In this document: positions 10,180 to 22,949 of the stretch, piece by piece
How the letters are laid out: each line of letters opens with the position of its first letter
Numbering within the stretch: position 1 is the stretch's first letter
Source of the DNA: Morinoia aosen
Lineage: Eukaryota; Arthropoda; Malacostraca; Amphipoda; Talitridae
Direction of reading: 5' to 3'
DNA length: 64,000 bases
NCBI GenBank assembly: GCA_030386875.1
Contig: CM059573.1
Span: 31,785,891 to 31,849,890, forward strand
Notes under the pieces: generated by a model
Told to the model about the DNA's origin: nothing
What the model saw: only the letters and a program-made list of their open reading frames with translations
The model's database searches: none
Position numbers and translations under genes: made by a program

Positions 10180-12640
10180 CAGTCACACTGACACTCACAG
10201 ATCCGCAACACCATATTTGGGCGTGCGTGCTGCTCTGCTCTCTACCCGGCACTCATTGACTGAAGTGTTTTGACAGCTGGTTTGCTTCTATTTGCGTTTC
10301 AGTTTCTGCCCACCCGGAGTCGATCAAGGATGGCCGTTGTCGCTCCTCCTTTTCAAATGGTCTCCGCCTGGTCTCGAGAACCAACGACTTATTTTATAAG
10401 CTTTTTTGGGAGCAGCCTGCTCTATGGAAAGTGCAAAGCAATGAATACAAAAGTAGTGTGGGAAATTCTTCCCACATACGCCCACCGTGGCTTTTTATTT
10501 TGAGCCTGTAATCCCACCGTGGCCGGTGGGATTTTTTTGCCGATTTGATCGGGGTTCGGACGGTGTGTTCGGATGGTCCTAGTTTTTGATATTCAATGTG
10601 CTGTTCGGCTCCTTCTTGCTACCACGTGAGACGGCTGTGTGGCCGGTTGGTATTGTGGACGGGCGTCTCTCTTGTGATGGTTGTTAGTAACGTAACTATG
10701 CCGTGATCTGCCACTGACCCTCGGCCTCCTAAGCTCTTGCTGCTACTTTTACATTTTAACCGTTTTTAAGTTTGTGTGAATGTGTTTTCTTTTCATTAAA
10801 CTTTTGTTCGAGCTTTAAATTTAAAAATCTTGAAGGTGTTCGCTCTATTAAAATGAATTAATAGGGCTAAGGCCTATTGTATTAAACTGTAGTTGGGCTA
10901 ATGCCTACTGCATTGAACCTTGAAACTGTGAAACTTCACATTAAATTTATGGGGTTGCGACCTGAATTTAGGCGCTGCCATTATGTACAATTTTCTTAAA
11001 ATCATACTTGTAAATTTTGTTCCTCTCGCATACTTACGTACGTAACTTAATTGATCGCCCTTTAATATTTGTGAAAGACCTCCTTCCAAGTCGACGTAAG
11101 AGAAAAATCTCAGCCAGCGAGCAGCTCTTATTCTTCGTACACCTGATGTGTCGCCACGCACCTTAGGTCTTTCTCGGCTCTTCCTGCCGTCACCGCAGTG
11201 TAGTCAGTACGCACTCAATCACGGATCGTTATTGTTTGTCATCATCGTTATTATCTAACTATATTACCGGCATGGCTCATCCACCGACGTATCAATATTT
11301 GATACGAGCGACCCTAGTCATCATGCGGTGCTGCTAAATCTTTAGGCCAGCAGGGTCAGCGTGGAGCTTCGGCGCGGGAGTGACCTGGGCAGCAGAAGGA
11401 CCTAACGCCAACGGCCATATCTATTTTGGTATGTCGACTGGTACTATGCCATTCTTCGAAGTTGGTCCTCAGGACGCATTTTTAGCGTTTCCTTGTCCGG
11501 AGGGAAAAGATCCCCAAACTTCTCTGTACTTTCCGGGACCGTAGGACTTTTTGTCCATTCCACCTAACTAATCACTCCTAGGAGTAATGTGGATTTTTAG
11601 CCGTTCATGTGCGTATTCCACTATTTTCATCGATTTGTTTCTTAGTGTCCTGAATGTACACCGTTTTCTTTTCTTTTATCTTCCGATAGGTTTATTGAAG
11701 TAGGTGGTTGAAAGCGAGTTTAAGTATATTTGTAATTTTGTCGTAATAAATGTAAACGCTAATTTCCTTAATTCTCCTTTCACTACCTCTCGGTTTCCAT
11801 CAGCTTTGCTGGAAAACTAGTGAGCTTAACTCACACCTAACCTCTATTGGAAAATTTTGTATACATTAAAGATCTTTATGATCATTATTCAAATTATTCA
11901 TGAACTGAGCTGGTGAGGTTTCTAGCCTTAAGAGGTGGGCTAACGCCTGCTCTGCGAACCTTCCAGCGATATTTTCTACTGGGCTATGACTTTCACAAGT
12001 TGAATCATCTCTCTACTAAACTTTCTGTCCTTTGACCGAACATCTACCTTATACTGTTTTCTACTAAATTTCTAAATTACCTCTTAAAGTGGTTTGCGGC
12101 CCACCGAGTATGGCAATATACTTGGGTGAGTTTCGTGGTTAAAGTTGTTTATCATATTGAAATTTTCTGTATATCGGGTTGTTTGTTCCTCAATTTACCG
12201 TTTTTCTTTTGTTTGCTTAATATAAAATTCTATAATGAGCTTCGCTTCCGTCTGGGCTCCCGTCTGCTGGCCGTTCTTTGTCTGTTTTTTCGCTGAACCT
12301 GCAGTGTCTGGTGCCTCCAATCGGGTTCTTCGTTGTTGTCACGGTACGTTGTGCTAGAGTGCTTCCGTCCTTTAATTCTCTACGGTATAGTGTCGAAATA
12401 TCAGCTCGTTAGTGATCGATATAATTCAACGAGAATAAGCTTGGTACTTATCGTGTGGTGTCTTGTTGCAGGCGTTCATGGTTCGGTCTCGGGCTACTCT
12501 CTCCCTCCGGTTCCCGTGCTGGCTTCTTTAACGATTAACCGTGGACCCAAAAGAGACGTGCACCGTGGTGCAACCTAACCGTGTGAAGCCTCTCTGTGAC
12601 GCAACTTTGAATGACCGAGCACCTCCTATTCGGGGCGTCG
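10180..12640. other. less AT-rich island, origin unclear
   Basis: Base composition differs visibly from both sides. It holds the motif GGGCTAANGCCT three times (about 10863, 10895 and 11938), each followed by a similar tail ending in AACCTT or AAACTG, and a short hairpin at 10515-10535 (CCCACCGTGGCCGGTGGG). A weaker relative of the motif lies near 18190. It may be an untranslated region or a solo LTR of an unrecognised retroelement. Confidence 0.3.
11338..11544 (+). CDS. unrecognised protein-like fragment
   Basis: This frame is open between stops for 68 codons and lacks an ATG near its start. Its composition is protein-like, rich in Gly, Phe, Pro and Ala: WSFGAGVTWAAEGPNANG, then YFGMSTGTMPFFEVGPQDAF, then LAFPCPEGKDPQTSLYFPGP. 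No family was recognised. It sits in the least AT-rich part of the neighbourhood and could be an exon or a surviving piece of a retroelement protein. Confidence that it is or was coding is modest. Confidence 0.35.
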   Translation: MFRPAGSAWSFGAGVTWAAEGPNANGHIYFGMSTGTMPFFEVGPQDAFLAFPCPEGKDPQTSLYFPGP

Positions 12641-13054
12641 AACCATAACAAACTTAATATAACAATCAAGATCTTGAAAACCTTGGAATTCTAAACTAAA
12701 CGTAAACCGTGTTACCGTCATTTTATGCGAGTATTGTACTGCATATCCTCTGAATTGAATGGTAATCTAACTTAAATATAATTCGTTCAGTTTAAATTCG
12801 TTTATTAGCAATAGTTTTTATATCCTTAATGCAGTGTGCGAGAATTTCTTACAGTAGAGATATAAGAAGCAAATCGCTCATGTATGTTATCAAAGCAACA
12901 CAATATTAGTTTAGATGAGAATGTTTTGAAGAAAAAAATTAATACGCTTCGAAGCCAGTGTAACAAATCCATCATTTTAGAGGGGATAGCACCAGATCTA
13001 TATGGATAGCACCTATCAGGGGATAGCACCTGATATGAGGGTGTCATCCGCTAA
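12641..13054. other. no gene; small repeat of GGATAGCACC
   Basis: AT-rich. At 12983-13035 the motif GGATAGCACC appears three times with variable spacing, just before repeat copy B. Nothing else was identified. Confidence 0.4.
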
Positions 13055-14165
13055 AATCTGAATTTTGATCTGATTGGTCTGAAATTTGGCCAGTATATGT
13101 ATTTTTGCAAGAAAAACATATTTTATTCATGTAACTTTTTTGATTTAGGCCTTAGTTTCCCGAAAAATTTGAAATATTAGTTGTTCAGTAATTGTTATTA
13201 CTTATTTCAAAAGAATAGAAGTCACGGAGTTTTCATGCTAGAACAAATTCATAGACAGTTTTAGAATCCTTGGAACAATGCTAACAAAAGTATGTTCAGT
13301 TTTTGTATTTGAATCTTTTTTACATATGCGAAATTTCACCACTATATAGAGCAGAACGAATTTGTGGTTTTGAACTATGATAAAAAAATTAAAAAGCAAA
13401 AATTAGAAAAATACGAACATAGATTTGTTTGAAATGTTACAAGGATTCTAAAACTGTCTTTGTTTTCTTCTTAGCATACAAATTCAATGACTTCTATTCA
13501 TTTGAATATTGAAAATAAATGACTTTACAGTACACGCCATGAACGAAATTTTTTGTTGAAGTGTAATATAATGGAAAATTTATGTAATTGAATGCTGTTT
13601 TCATTTTTATTTTGATAATCTTCATGCATAACTTCATTTTCACACTGTGAATTGTGATTTCCATGAAAAAAAATTAATTTTTCCACATATATTATGAATT
13701 TTTTCATTTTCAGTCAGATTCGCCTGAATTTTGACTGCAAAATGTAACTTTTAAAAAAACACAATATCTTCTATACATTTTTTCAAATTCAGGCCTTAGT
13801 TTTTGAAACAAATGGATATATTTGTTTTCAGTCCATTGGTATTGCTATTTCAAAGGAAAAGAACTTATTGAGTTTTTATGCTAGAACAAATACAAAGACA
13901 GTTTTAGAATCCTTGGAACATGTCTAACAAAACTATAATAGCAAATTTTTTATTTCCCGTCTTTTTGATTTTTATATGGAGTCGAACATTAAAGATTTTG
14001 GTGCACTCCCCCCTGGGGGAGGGATCTATTGTCCGTAGCGCCATAAAATTTTAGGACTGAATAGTCCACCACCTAAGGGTCCTTTTCCAACAAAAACATG
14101 AAAAATGACCATCGGAGCGACAGGGGCCTGGCAGGGGCCTTGGATGGCCCCCTTAAAGGTGCGTA
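13055..14165 (-). repeat. dispersed non-coding repeat, copy B (inverted)
   Basis: Read on the minus strand it matches copies A and C from the ACCCTTAG/AAAATTTTATGG start (near 14090-14040) to the GGCCAGTATATG end (near 13090). The modules lie at about 13900, 13450 and 13255. In the element's own direction they run plus, minus, plus, the same order as in copy A. Confidence 0.75.
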
Positions 14166-14952
14166 TTTTCTCAGTTTTCATAACGATGTGCGAAAAAAAG
14201 ATTTGTTTTGTTATAAGCTTATTCACAATGAATTCTTCCAGTTGTATTGTCAGCGCCATTTACAAAGGATTTCCATTCTTATTTGTAATTCACACAAGAA
14301 ATACTCCAAATGTACGTTATTGTTTTCTTATTAAAATACAAACAGTTTAATATTCAGCAATAAAATTTATTGCGACTTTGATCACTTATCGAATATTTTC
14401 TTATAAGTTAAAAAATTTCGAATTTTCCTTAAAATTTTATTTCAGAATAAAAACGCTTCGCGAAACAAATCTAAACGTTTATTAGTGTACCCTTTCTGTT
14501 GTCACATTCATATACAATATTAAAAATTTCCAGGCATAAATTTGTGGAATTTTTATATTATACATCTGCGTGTGGATGCCAGATTTACGCGTGCATCCTA
14601 TCATATAGGTCTGAGAAATGTGTGTAAGATTTAAATTGTTACTTATTTTACCCAAGTCACTATGTTGCTATGAAATGAACGAATATATTTCCTCAAGAAA
14701 AAAATTAATTTACGAGCTGCACTCATGCTGGTACATGCGCAACTGTAAAAAGCGGGCGAAAAATATTACCTGCAGCTGAGGTTAATATGAATTAGATTTT
14801 TACATTCGTAGTAATTGCAGTATTTGTTATAATATATGGGACCAAATATTACATGCGCTGAAATAAGAAGGAGGAAAGCGCAAAAAATTAGGGAACGAAA
14901 TCTTGTTATTTAGCATTAACTCCCTGCAAATCCTATCATAACTTCCATTTTG
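14166..14952. other. no identified gene
   Basis: AT-rich sequence without credible open frames or repeats. Confidence 0.4.
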
Positions 14953-14956
14953 TTAA

Positions 14957-16137
14957 GGAGACCGTCTGGGTAGAAATCAAGATATGTGTTGATTTTCTGT
15001 TTTTATATGCATCTTATAGAGGATTTTCTTGCGCTTCCATTGGTACTTTCCGTTTACGTCTACTCCTAATAGTGCGCCCACCAGAGGGGGGAAAGCGATG
15101 GGGGTGGAGTGACCTTGAACCCTCCCCCCCCTCATTATTGGGAGTCAATTGAGCGTTTCTCTGCGGGAATGGCATTATAGTTCGTTCATGGGCTACTCAA
15201 AGTGGTTCCATTATTCAAACGAAACATTCTAAGGCTGAATAAATATTTTTTATGAAATTTTGACAATTTCAGAATTTAGCTGTTCTGCCGTATCTATGAT
15301 ACCGCAGCTTTCCTTCATAGCTCGATGACAGCTGCATTATCATAGCTACAGCAGTGGTGAGCACACCAATCCAAAGGGCTTGAAAAGAGCTATAAAACAA
15401 AGGAGTTGAATAGACAAAAAAACGTATTTTGGTGGAAAAAAATGAAAAATTAAAAATTTTTTTTTTGTCAAGAATTACACCCATTCCCTTTTGTTTATTT
15501 TTTCCCAGAGTTACAGAGCTACAGCAATGTAAATTATATCAATCAAAAGGGCTTGAAAAGAGCTACAAACGCTCAAGAGTTCATTTTAGAAAACCCTGTA
15601 TTTCAAAAGATAAAAAGAAAATTTTTTTTTTGTGAAAAAACACGTTTTTCTGGAAACTTGATATTGGTTTTCTCAAATCTATCTCCTTCCACAATTTTAG
15701 AGCTACAAGAATGGTTTATATACCATTCGATAGGGCTTAGCAAGGTGTATCCATAAGCAATAGCATTTTTTGATACATTTATTGTTTTGAAAATTACACC
15801 ACATGAAAAAAAAAAATGGAAAAAAAAAAAAAATTTTCAATTTCCAAAATCCACAAAAAGAAGTTATCAAAATTCCCTATTGCTCATGGTTATATAGACA
15901 TATAAGCAATCTAAAAACGAAATACTGGTTCTGTAACTTCAAAATTGTAGAAGGAGATAGATTTTACATAACCCCCTTATTTTATCATATTTTTCAAAAA
16001 AAAAAAAAAAAAAAAAGTGCAGCTACAGAAATTTTGTCGAAATAACAAATGATCTATGCATCATTTCACACCTACTGTGATAATTTCAGAGAAATCCATC
16101 CATAAATAACGGACTTTTTTTTACCCAGACGGTATCC
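14957..16137. mobile_element. TTAA-flanked element with inverted ends
   Basis: TTAA stands at 14953-14956 and 16138-16141. The ends are GGAGACCGTCTGGGTA and the inverse TACCCAGACGGTATCC, about 15 of 16 paired. A TTAA target fits piggyBac-type or Sola3-type transposases. The inside is non-coding and carries an internal tandem repeat. Confidence 0.7.
15340..15765 (+). repeat. diverged tandem repeat, unit about 175-185 bp
   Basis: Three units begin GCTACAGCA, GCTACAGCA and GCTACAAGA at about 15345, 15518 and 15703. Each is followed by AAGGGCTTGAAAAGAGCTA or a decayed form of it. The units are separated by A/T runs. Confidence 0.6.
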
Positions 16138-16141
16138 TTAA

Positions 16142-17490
16142 TGTTTAGCCAACCAGTATTTCACCCATTATCTATTTGCGTAGTTTCTTCATCTTTTTGA
16201 CGGCCAAGGCAATGAGTAAGCTTACTTTGGCTTCGACGAACCCCTCCCAAGAACGCATTGTGAAGTACTGCCTCTGCCATGTACCAGCGACATGCAATTG
16301 TGTACGTGTGAACGCGAATGTTTCGACTACAGTCTCCAGTTCAGTCATTGACTTCACTGATCGTGGGAAAGCCACTTAAGAGAAGCGAGGGGTAGCTTAA
16401 GGATTTCGTCGCTGAACAATAGGGACTGCTGTAAGCGCAACTATCGGAAGGTATTTTTCGAGGAAATGCTGGAAGTTCGAGTGTAAGAACCGTCAGTTCC
16501 AAGCAAAAAGTGAAATCTTCAACTCGTGGAAATTAGATAAATGATGTTTACCGATGTGAGAAAACGAACATCAATAACACAACCGGCAACGGTAAGTACC
16601 ATGGAAACATGATATTTTAATATACAGTAATTAATGTTGGAATTTTCCGGATAAATAGTACGGAAAATTAGGCATACGGAAGATGGATCAAATTCATCGG
16701 TAAAGGAACGTAAGCTTCAAAATACATTGAATAGTTGAATGCATATTAGAAAGTTTCAATGAGAAGTTTCTCAAATAATTGGGTTCAATCATTTTTCCAA
16801 AGATTATGCTCGACCATGTGGCACAGTTTGTGAGTCATTAAAACAGGTAAAAATACTATCATATTTAAAATAAAAAGAAAGATGATAGACATATGATTAT
16901 GCGCAGGAAAAAGCAATACGGGAATAATAAATGAAATGAGATTTTTCGTCACAACTAGGAGGCATTTTGTTGTGAGGGGTAAACCTCATCTGCATCACAC
17001 TAGGAGGTAAGCAGTAATGGTGAAAAAAGTTCGTTCGTAAAAGTTACCTTTCTCAAGAACTTCAACGGTTCTCTACATCACTGCCATTGTTCAAATCAAT
17101 AACTGCAGGTATCAAAATTACCTGATAAAATGCGCATGCAAAGATAATAATGAATTTGTCAATTTGTTTGTTTAGTAAGAAATCACTGTGTACCGTGTTA
17201 TCTAAGCTGTGTTTTCAAACGTATTTATGAGCTAGAAATCGTTATGTAAATCTTCAAAATTCCATAATTCCAAATTGAATACGCTGATCTTCGTAATGGT
17301 TAAAATTTTTGAAAGAGCCGGCTAATAATAGGGTTTCACCTGTGTTTTACGGGTAGATAGCTCCTTTAGGAATTTTTTCTTTAATATTGAACCTAGAGCA
17401 ACGATATTTAGTTTGCTGATAGGAAATGTAAGTTGGAATCATTTGTGTTCAACAAAATAATACGATTTTCCACATAGAAAACGAGATATT
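16142..17490. other. no firm gene
   Basis: The minus strand at 16375-16172 is open for 67 codons and contains HVAGTWQRQYFTMRSWEGF before a GTAAGC donor-like site. It is less AT-rich than its surroundings but no family was recognised. The remainder shows nothing. Confidence 0.25.
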
Positions 17491-17499
17491 CATGGAAAA

Positions 17500-17890
17500 C
17501 GAGATATTCATAGAAAATCGAGATTTTTTGGGGGGTTTTAAAAATGCAATTTCTTCAACAGTTTTTGTATATAAGTGATCATTTTAGTGTTATTGGATGC
17601 GGAAAGACTTGCAGATTCAAAAAACTAACATGGCATTCTTCAAACTTAAGTATGAAGTTGAAAAAACGTAAAATATTCCATGGCATGTCATATTTCTTAA
17701 AATTTCTTACTCTTTGAAGTCACAACTTTTAATAAAAAAATAATTTTGAATCGCCATGTTACTTGTTGAAAAGCCCACGTTGTTCCGCATCCAATGATAC
17801 CAAAATCATCACTGCAGATCAAAAACTGTAGGAGGAGAGGCATTTTGAAACCCCACATTCCGATCCTCCCAAAAAAAGCAAACAAAGAAA
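17500..17890. mobile_element. palindromic element (foldback MITE-like)
   Basis: The arms at about 17515-17640 and 17740-17880 are inverted copies. Both contain CAGTTTTTG, then ATTTTAGTG or ATTTTGGTA, then TTGGATGCGGAA and AACATGGC. A short direct repeat of AAACGAGATATTCAT precedes the left arm (17478-17510). Its ends are not resolved. The shared inner motif reappears in 46291-47594. Confidence 0.5.
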
Positions 17891-19532
17891 CATATATTGA
17901 AAATTTTATTCTTAAACCATGACCTTCAGAGTTGAACTAGAAAATTTAGCGTGCGCTTAACTGCAGTCAATTGTTTCACACCTGCAATTGGAGGCGTGAT
18001 AGGAGGTTCTGGCGCAGGCTGTGAGAGATTCGTTTTGAGAGCCGTTTTGTTCGCACATTAAGTTCATTTTCGTTAAGTTTCTTCTTTTCCGCTTAATGTT
18101 TAGTCGTTGAGACTGTGATTTCGTTTTATTGAGTTATAATTTTGCATGTTTGCGCCTTTTTCGTTCCACTCTCCAGTTTGTTCGTGAGTTTGGCTTAATG
18201 CCGGTTTTAATCTTTCAAATTAAACTCGAATTAATACAACTAAAACTATAAGTAGAGGAGTTGAACGTGACCCTCTGGCTGCCCGTGTGACAGATTCCCT
18301 TATCGGTTGCGATACGCAGAGTTTAACGTTAAAATTAGACGACATGTCTTGGCTGCTTAAAAGCAGAGTTAACTTTTACTTAACCGAGGCGATGTCCTTG
18401 AATTAAATAATTAAAATTAAGCCATGCTTATTTCGCATGATTCCTAACACATTAACCTTCTACTTGGTATATTAGAGTGTAACTATTCCTTACTCCATTT
18501 TCCTCTTTCTAAAAGCTTCACGGAGGCTCTTATTTATGGTCCCTTTTGAAGGCGACAAATAGGTACGTAAAGTAGGCTGTTGTAATGATCGATTATATTC
18601 ATCATATTGTTATACCTTTCTTGAATAATTCGAATACTTCTCAATAGAGCGCTTTAGTAAACTGTAACATCGAATCTGAATATTGTTCAGATAAGAATAC
18701 GCGGCGCATCTCTACTTCTACAGTGGCGCTTGGTAACTTTCGACTGGTTTCGACTGGGCGTGTCGACTGGTTATCTTGTGTATAAGCCTTCGTTGTCTTA
18801 TGGGTAAGCAGAGGGAGATTCCTGTTCTTGAACAAAGCAACGTGCCTATAACTGAAACATAGTAACTTTTTATAAGCTTGGTAGATTGTACTTAGTTTCC
18901 TTGTCTTTTCATTCCAGGATGCGTCGATCCTTTCATTGAACAAGTTAACCTAAATGGTCTCTGAACGATAACCTACGTCAGTGAACAACTTTGTCGTGTT
19001 GACGCTTCAAAACATCTGCTGTTCGTTGTTCGCCTTTAATTTCCTCCTCAAAATTATCATACATGAGCAATCTCAATTTTTCTTTACTATTATTGGTTGG
19101 GTCAGCTAGGACCCTTGAAATCCGTATACAGTAATAAAGAGACATAGAAGATGACATAGCAACGTCACGCCGAGAAGAAAGTGGCAAGGGGAGGTGTGAC
19201 ATAATAAAATAGGACTTCCCCCTCCCCTCCCCCCCATACTTCAAAGCGGGCGAACGAGTGAACGTACGAACCTCATTTTTTCACAGGATGTACCTGACAT
19301 CTTACCCTTCCTATAGCAGCTAAAATCAATATCTCCATACCTCCAGAAAACTCGACATTCTTGGGGCTATCTCCCCTTAAATTAACGTAGATCAAACTAT
19401 AATTTCGAGTTTTCTGGACTACTATTTTGTACGAGGGGATAATATTATTCTTGTGAATTTTTTAGGGATTTCACTCAAAGTGTATTATGGCTCAAACATA
19501 TTACCTACTGAACAGGTCCTGCCATCGACAAC
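17891..19532. other. no firm gene; possible retroelement remnants
   Basis: 18000-18350 is less AT-rich and has TTGGCTTAATGCC, like the motif at 10.9 kb. Open stretches on the minus strand at 18943-18641 and 19244-18978 have no domain I recognise. Confidence 0.2.
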
Positions 19533-19535
19533 ACA

Positions 19536-19985
19536 ATAGAACCTCGGCTATACGGATTTTGATATGTAAGTCATTCGTGGGTACCGGTAATTATTTTCAT
19601 TTATGCAGGTCCTTGTACTTAATGTAAATAATAACACTGTATTTTTTGCTACGCTCGTTCAGTTGCATTATCATTTAAATTTAGAGAGTATGTGTGTCTC
19701 TCCTCCAATCTTAGAGTCTTTCGTTGTTTTCAGTGAGCAAGGGGCAAAGATCTCATCACAATAGAACCTCGGCTATACGGATGTTGATATGTACGTCATT
19801 CGTGGGTACCGGTAATTATTTTCATTTATGCAGGTCCTTGTACTTAATGTAAATAATAACATTGTATTTTTTGCTACGCTCGTTCAGTTGCATTATCATT
19901 TAAATTTAGAGAGTATGTGTGTCTCTCCTCCAATCTGAGAGTCTTTCGTTGTTTTTAGTGAGCAAGGGGCAAAGATCTCGTCACA
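19536..19985 (+). repeat. 225-bp tandem duplication, two near-identical units
   Basis: Units start at 19536 and 19761 with ATAGAACCTCGGCTATACGG and differ at only a few bases, so the duplication is recent. The unit start resembles pogo/Tigger-type terminal repeats (CAGTAGAACCTCGG...), but no opposite end or transposase is present. Confidence 0.8.
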
Positions 19986-22737
19986 CAATGGCAACATTTT
20001 TTAAGGTGACGATATCATTCAAACTCTATTTACGATTACTTCTCCCAAAGTTTATTAAAATATATGTTTTGTGTTTAAAATGTGGTCTTTACTGAAAAAC
20101 ATAGCATTAGAAATAATCATCTTCATGTATGCAATGATATACTGTATGCCAGAAGCACACATAGCATACATATGTAGACATTAAGAAGTTCAAGTTAATA
20201 CTGAATTATGTACGACAGTAAAATGGGGTGATCGAAAACAAATATTTAGCACCGATTAAAAAAAAAATCTACGAAGCTTGTCGTTGAGTACTGCCAATTT
20301 TTCCTGGAGGCGATGAATACAGAAAATTCCACTGTCGATCGCAGTCCATTACCACACACGAGATATGAGAATAATTTGAACGACAATTAACACTCGATAC
20401 TGGCAGTTGACGTCGGAAATCGATACCGATGTTTTTAGTTATTTTTATACTAGATATTGACTTTTGGTAATCGGTTCACAATATTGTTAAAACGATTAAA
20501 AAGTCTGAAGCCACGAATATGTTCAGCGGTGCAATTTCAAATTCGTAAAATGAGAAATCCACATCAAATCAACGTATCTAATTTACAAATTTTTGCCACC
20601 GTGATAAACTCTGAAAAGAATGCAACAGTCATATTTCTTCACTTTAACCTTTGGGTGTTAGGAACACAGTCGTTTATTTTGTTCACGATTGTTGTCCTTG
20701 ATGTTTATCAATTTTGAATTCATGTAAACACTTTCATTTTCATTTCTCTTTCATTAAATTGGAAAACTTTGACAAAATTGACCTCTATTGGCCTATACAT
20801 TTTGTGAAAAGTGTTGAAAATTATAACTATACGATAGTTGATTTTCTAGCGTACAACAACAGCTTTGAACAGACGCCAGATTATGGTGCACCCTTTCTGT
20901 CCACTTCTATTTTGATGAATTATTGAAAAATCTCCCTTCTGTGTTTTCTCCAGTACGCCTGTTTCAAAAACTAGGTTTATATCTTATATCACTTTCAGGA
21001 AAATCGAATTTTGAAACGGATGAACGTATGTGACATGAACTTCTGTTTAAATACATCCACATGATCAGTTAGGATCTCTTTTCTCGTTAACTTTCAGTTG
21101 CGTTTCATTTATACTAGGATATGACAGTACTGTTAACCATGCAGAATTAGCTGATGTGCTTTCAAAAAATGATTGTTCAAAGACAAAATTTACGTCATAA
21201 TTCTTCAAGATCAATCAGAGGTCTTACTACTAAATTTGCCACAGGACACACCGAGATAAGTGCTGGCAGACGAACTCAGTCGCAAGGCAAATTTTCACAG
21301 CGCGTTTTCATTAGGCTCTGATGTATTTTCCTCAGTGAGTGTTTTTGATTAGAAAACAGAACAACAGAGCCAAATGAAAATCTTATTTAGGGTTCAAGTA
21401 TCGCAATTGAAATGGAATGAGGGAGAATGCACTTCCAGGAAAATTGTTGTGGAACCTTTCTGTGCATTTAGTTAAAGTTCCGATCGTTACTTAGCTAGAT
21501 GAAATAAAATAAAAGCCTGTGTCCCTAACATAGACGTTCATTTGTTGTTTCTAATAAATAGAGCTCATTGGAACGCAATGTCAATAAAATCGAGTCAAAT
21601 AATGTTTTGATTGTCTTGCTCAGATATGCAATAAAGTCTTTGAATAACTTCGATTTTGAATTATTATTGCAATCCTTTAGAAACGACCTGACTTCAAAAG
21701 CATGAACATATGACAAACTAATGAGCGACCTCGGTTCGCAATTCCGACCCTTTGAGCACACGAGAGAAATACTAATGAAAGCTGCCTTTGTTCCGTAGAA
21801 TTTTTCCAATGGTTTTAATTTCTTTTGAAATTTAGTGAAGTAATTGAGTGATTTCATTTTAAATGAATTTCAATAAACGATTTAAGTAACGTACTTGGAA
21901 TCAGAAAAACTCAATAAGCAGTTATACATTCAATGTGCCGGGAATATGTTGCTATACGTACAAATCTGAAAAGAAATTTTTTCTCAATATGCATTATCTG
22001 AATGCATTAATATTATTGCAGTGATTACCCAAGCATTTATGGAAACGTCGATGAAGGGTTGAAGACACATGTAATAAGAAGTCTTAAAGTAAAGGAGGTA
22101 GTTCTTCAGCCAAAGCAACTCGAAAATCTTTTAACACATGGAGGAGAATGTCTGAATAAAGAAAACTGTACATGGCTTTAATAATTCAAAAAAAATTATT
22201 TCAGCTTTTAAGAAGAAAAATGAATTTAAATTTCAAATGGATTACATAATGCGCTCCTGGTATGATCACTCTAAGAAAATTCTATCGTATTAGATGATGA
22301 ATTGACAATAAAGCTTCGTCCAAACCATCCGTCCGTTCACCGTGATCTTCAACAGCTTAGAAACAATTTAAACAATTTTACAAACAATTTATTTACCACA
22401 GGAGATACAGAGGTTGAATGTTACTTAAGTCTAGAACAATGGCAAAATAGAGTAGGCCCGAACAAGTTCAGCGACTTCTAGGGCATCCTACCATCACGTT
22501 ATTCTAACTCGTACCTAATCCACTTAACCTAGTTTCGCCGGAGACTAATCAAAGAGATAATTAATTCGATATTTGATGCTGTATTATACAGTATAGTTCA
22601 AATCGGCTAAATATAACAATATATTCAATAAAACGACTTAAAGAGCAGACTGAAAATCGGTTATCTTACCCTTGGCAAGTTACATTATTAGGACCAGACA
22701 TGTAGGAGGCAAGATGTGACTAGGTGATCTTAAACGA
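19986..22737. other. no identified gene
   Basis: AT-rich. The longest frame (minus 21857-21525, 110 codons) begins with an ATG but shows no domain and has composition typical of chance. The 3' tail of the LINE fragment probably lies within 22440-22737. Confidence 0.3.
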
Positions 22738-22903
22738 CTAGTATTCTGATAGGAAGTGGGACTCAAGATGTCTTTTGAATACCTTGTAAGAATTGCTTTC
22801 ACGGATCTCCGCAGGTATTGAGTTCCAAGTTTTAGTTCCAACGAAGAGGATACTGCGCTGCGACCGGGCCTTTGAATAGTAAGGAAGCATGAATTTACCT
22901 CTA
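22738..22903 (-). pseudogene. LINE (non-LTR retrotransposon) ORF2 C-terminus
   Basis: The minus strand reads GKFMLPYYSKARSQRSILF, GTKTWNSIPAEIRESNSYK and FKRHLESHFLSEY, then a stop. This is the typical C-terminal tail of jockey/CR1-like reverse transcriptases (FRG-K-WN-LP--IR-S-S---FK). Only about 50 residues survive, a severely 5'-truncated insertion. The 5' edge abuts an inverted repeat. Confidence 0.65.
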
Positions 22904-22931
22904 TTTCATGCTTCCTTACTATTCAAAGGCC
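22867..22931. repeat. perfect 27-bp inverted repeat, 11-nt loop
   Basis: The arms 22867-22893 and 22905-22931 are exact reverse complements (GGCCTTTGAATAGTAAGG... / ...CCTTACTATTCAAAGGCC). The left arm is part of the LINE reading frame and the right arm is an inverted copy at its truncated 5' edge. Confidence 0.9.
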
Positions 22932-22949
22932 GATATTTATAAAAACAAG

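Noticed and set aside
14026-14350. Overlapping frames on both strands at the end of repeat copy B
   Set aside because: They coincide with conserved non-coding repeat sequence that is not open in copies A and C.
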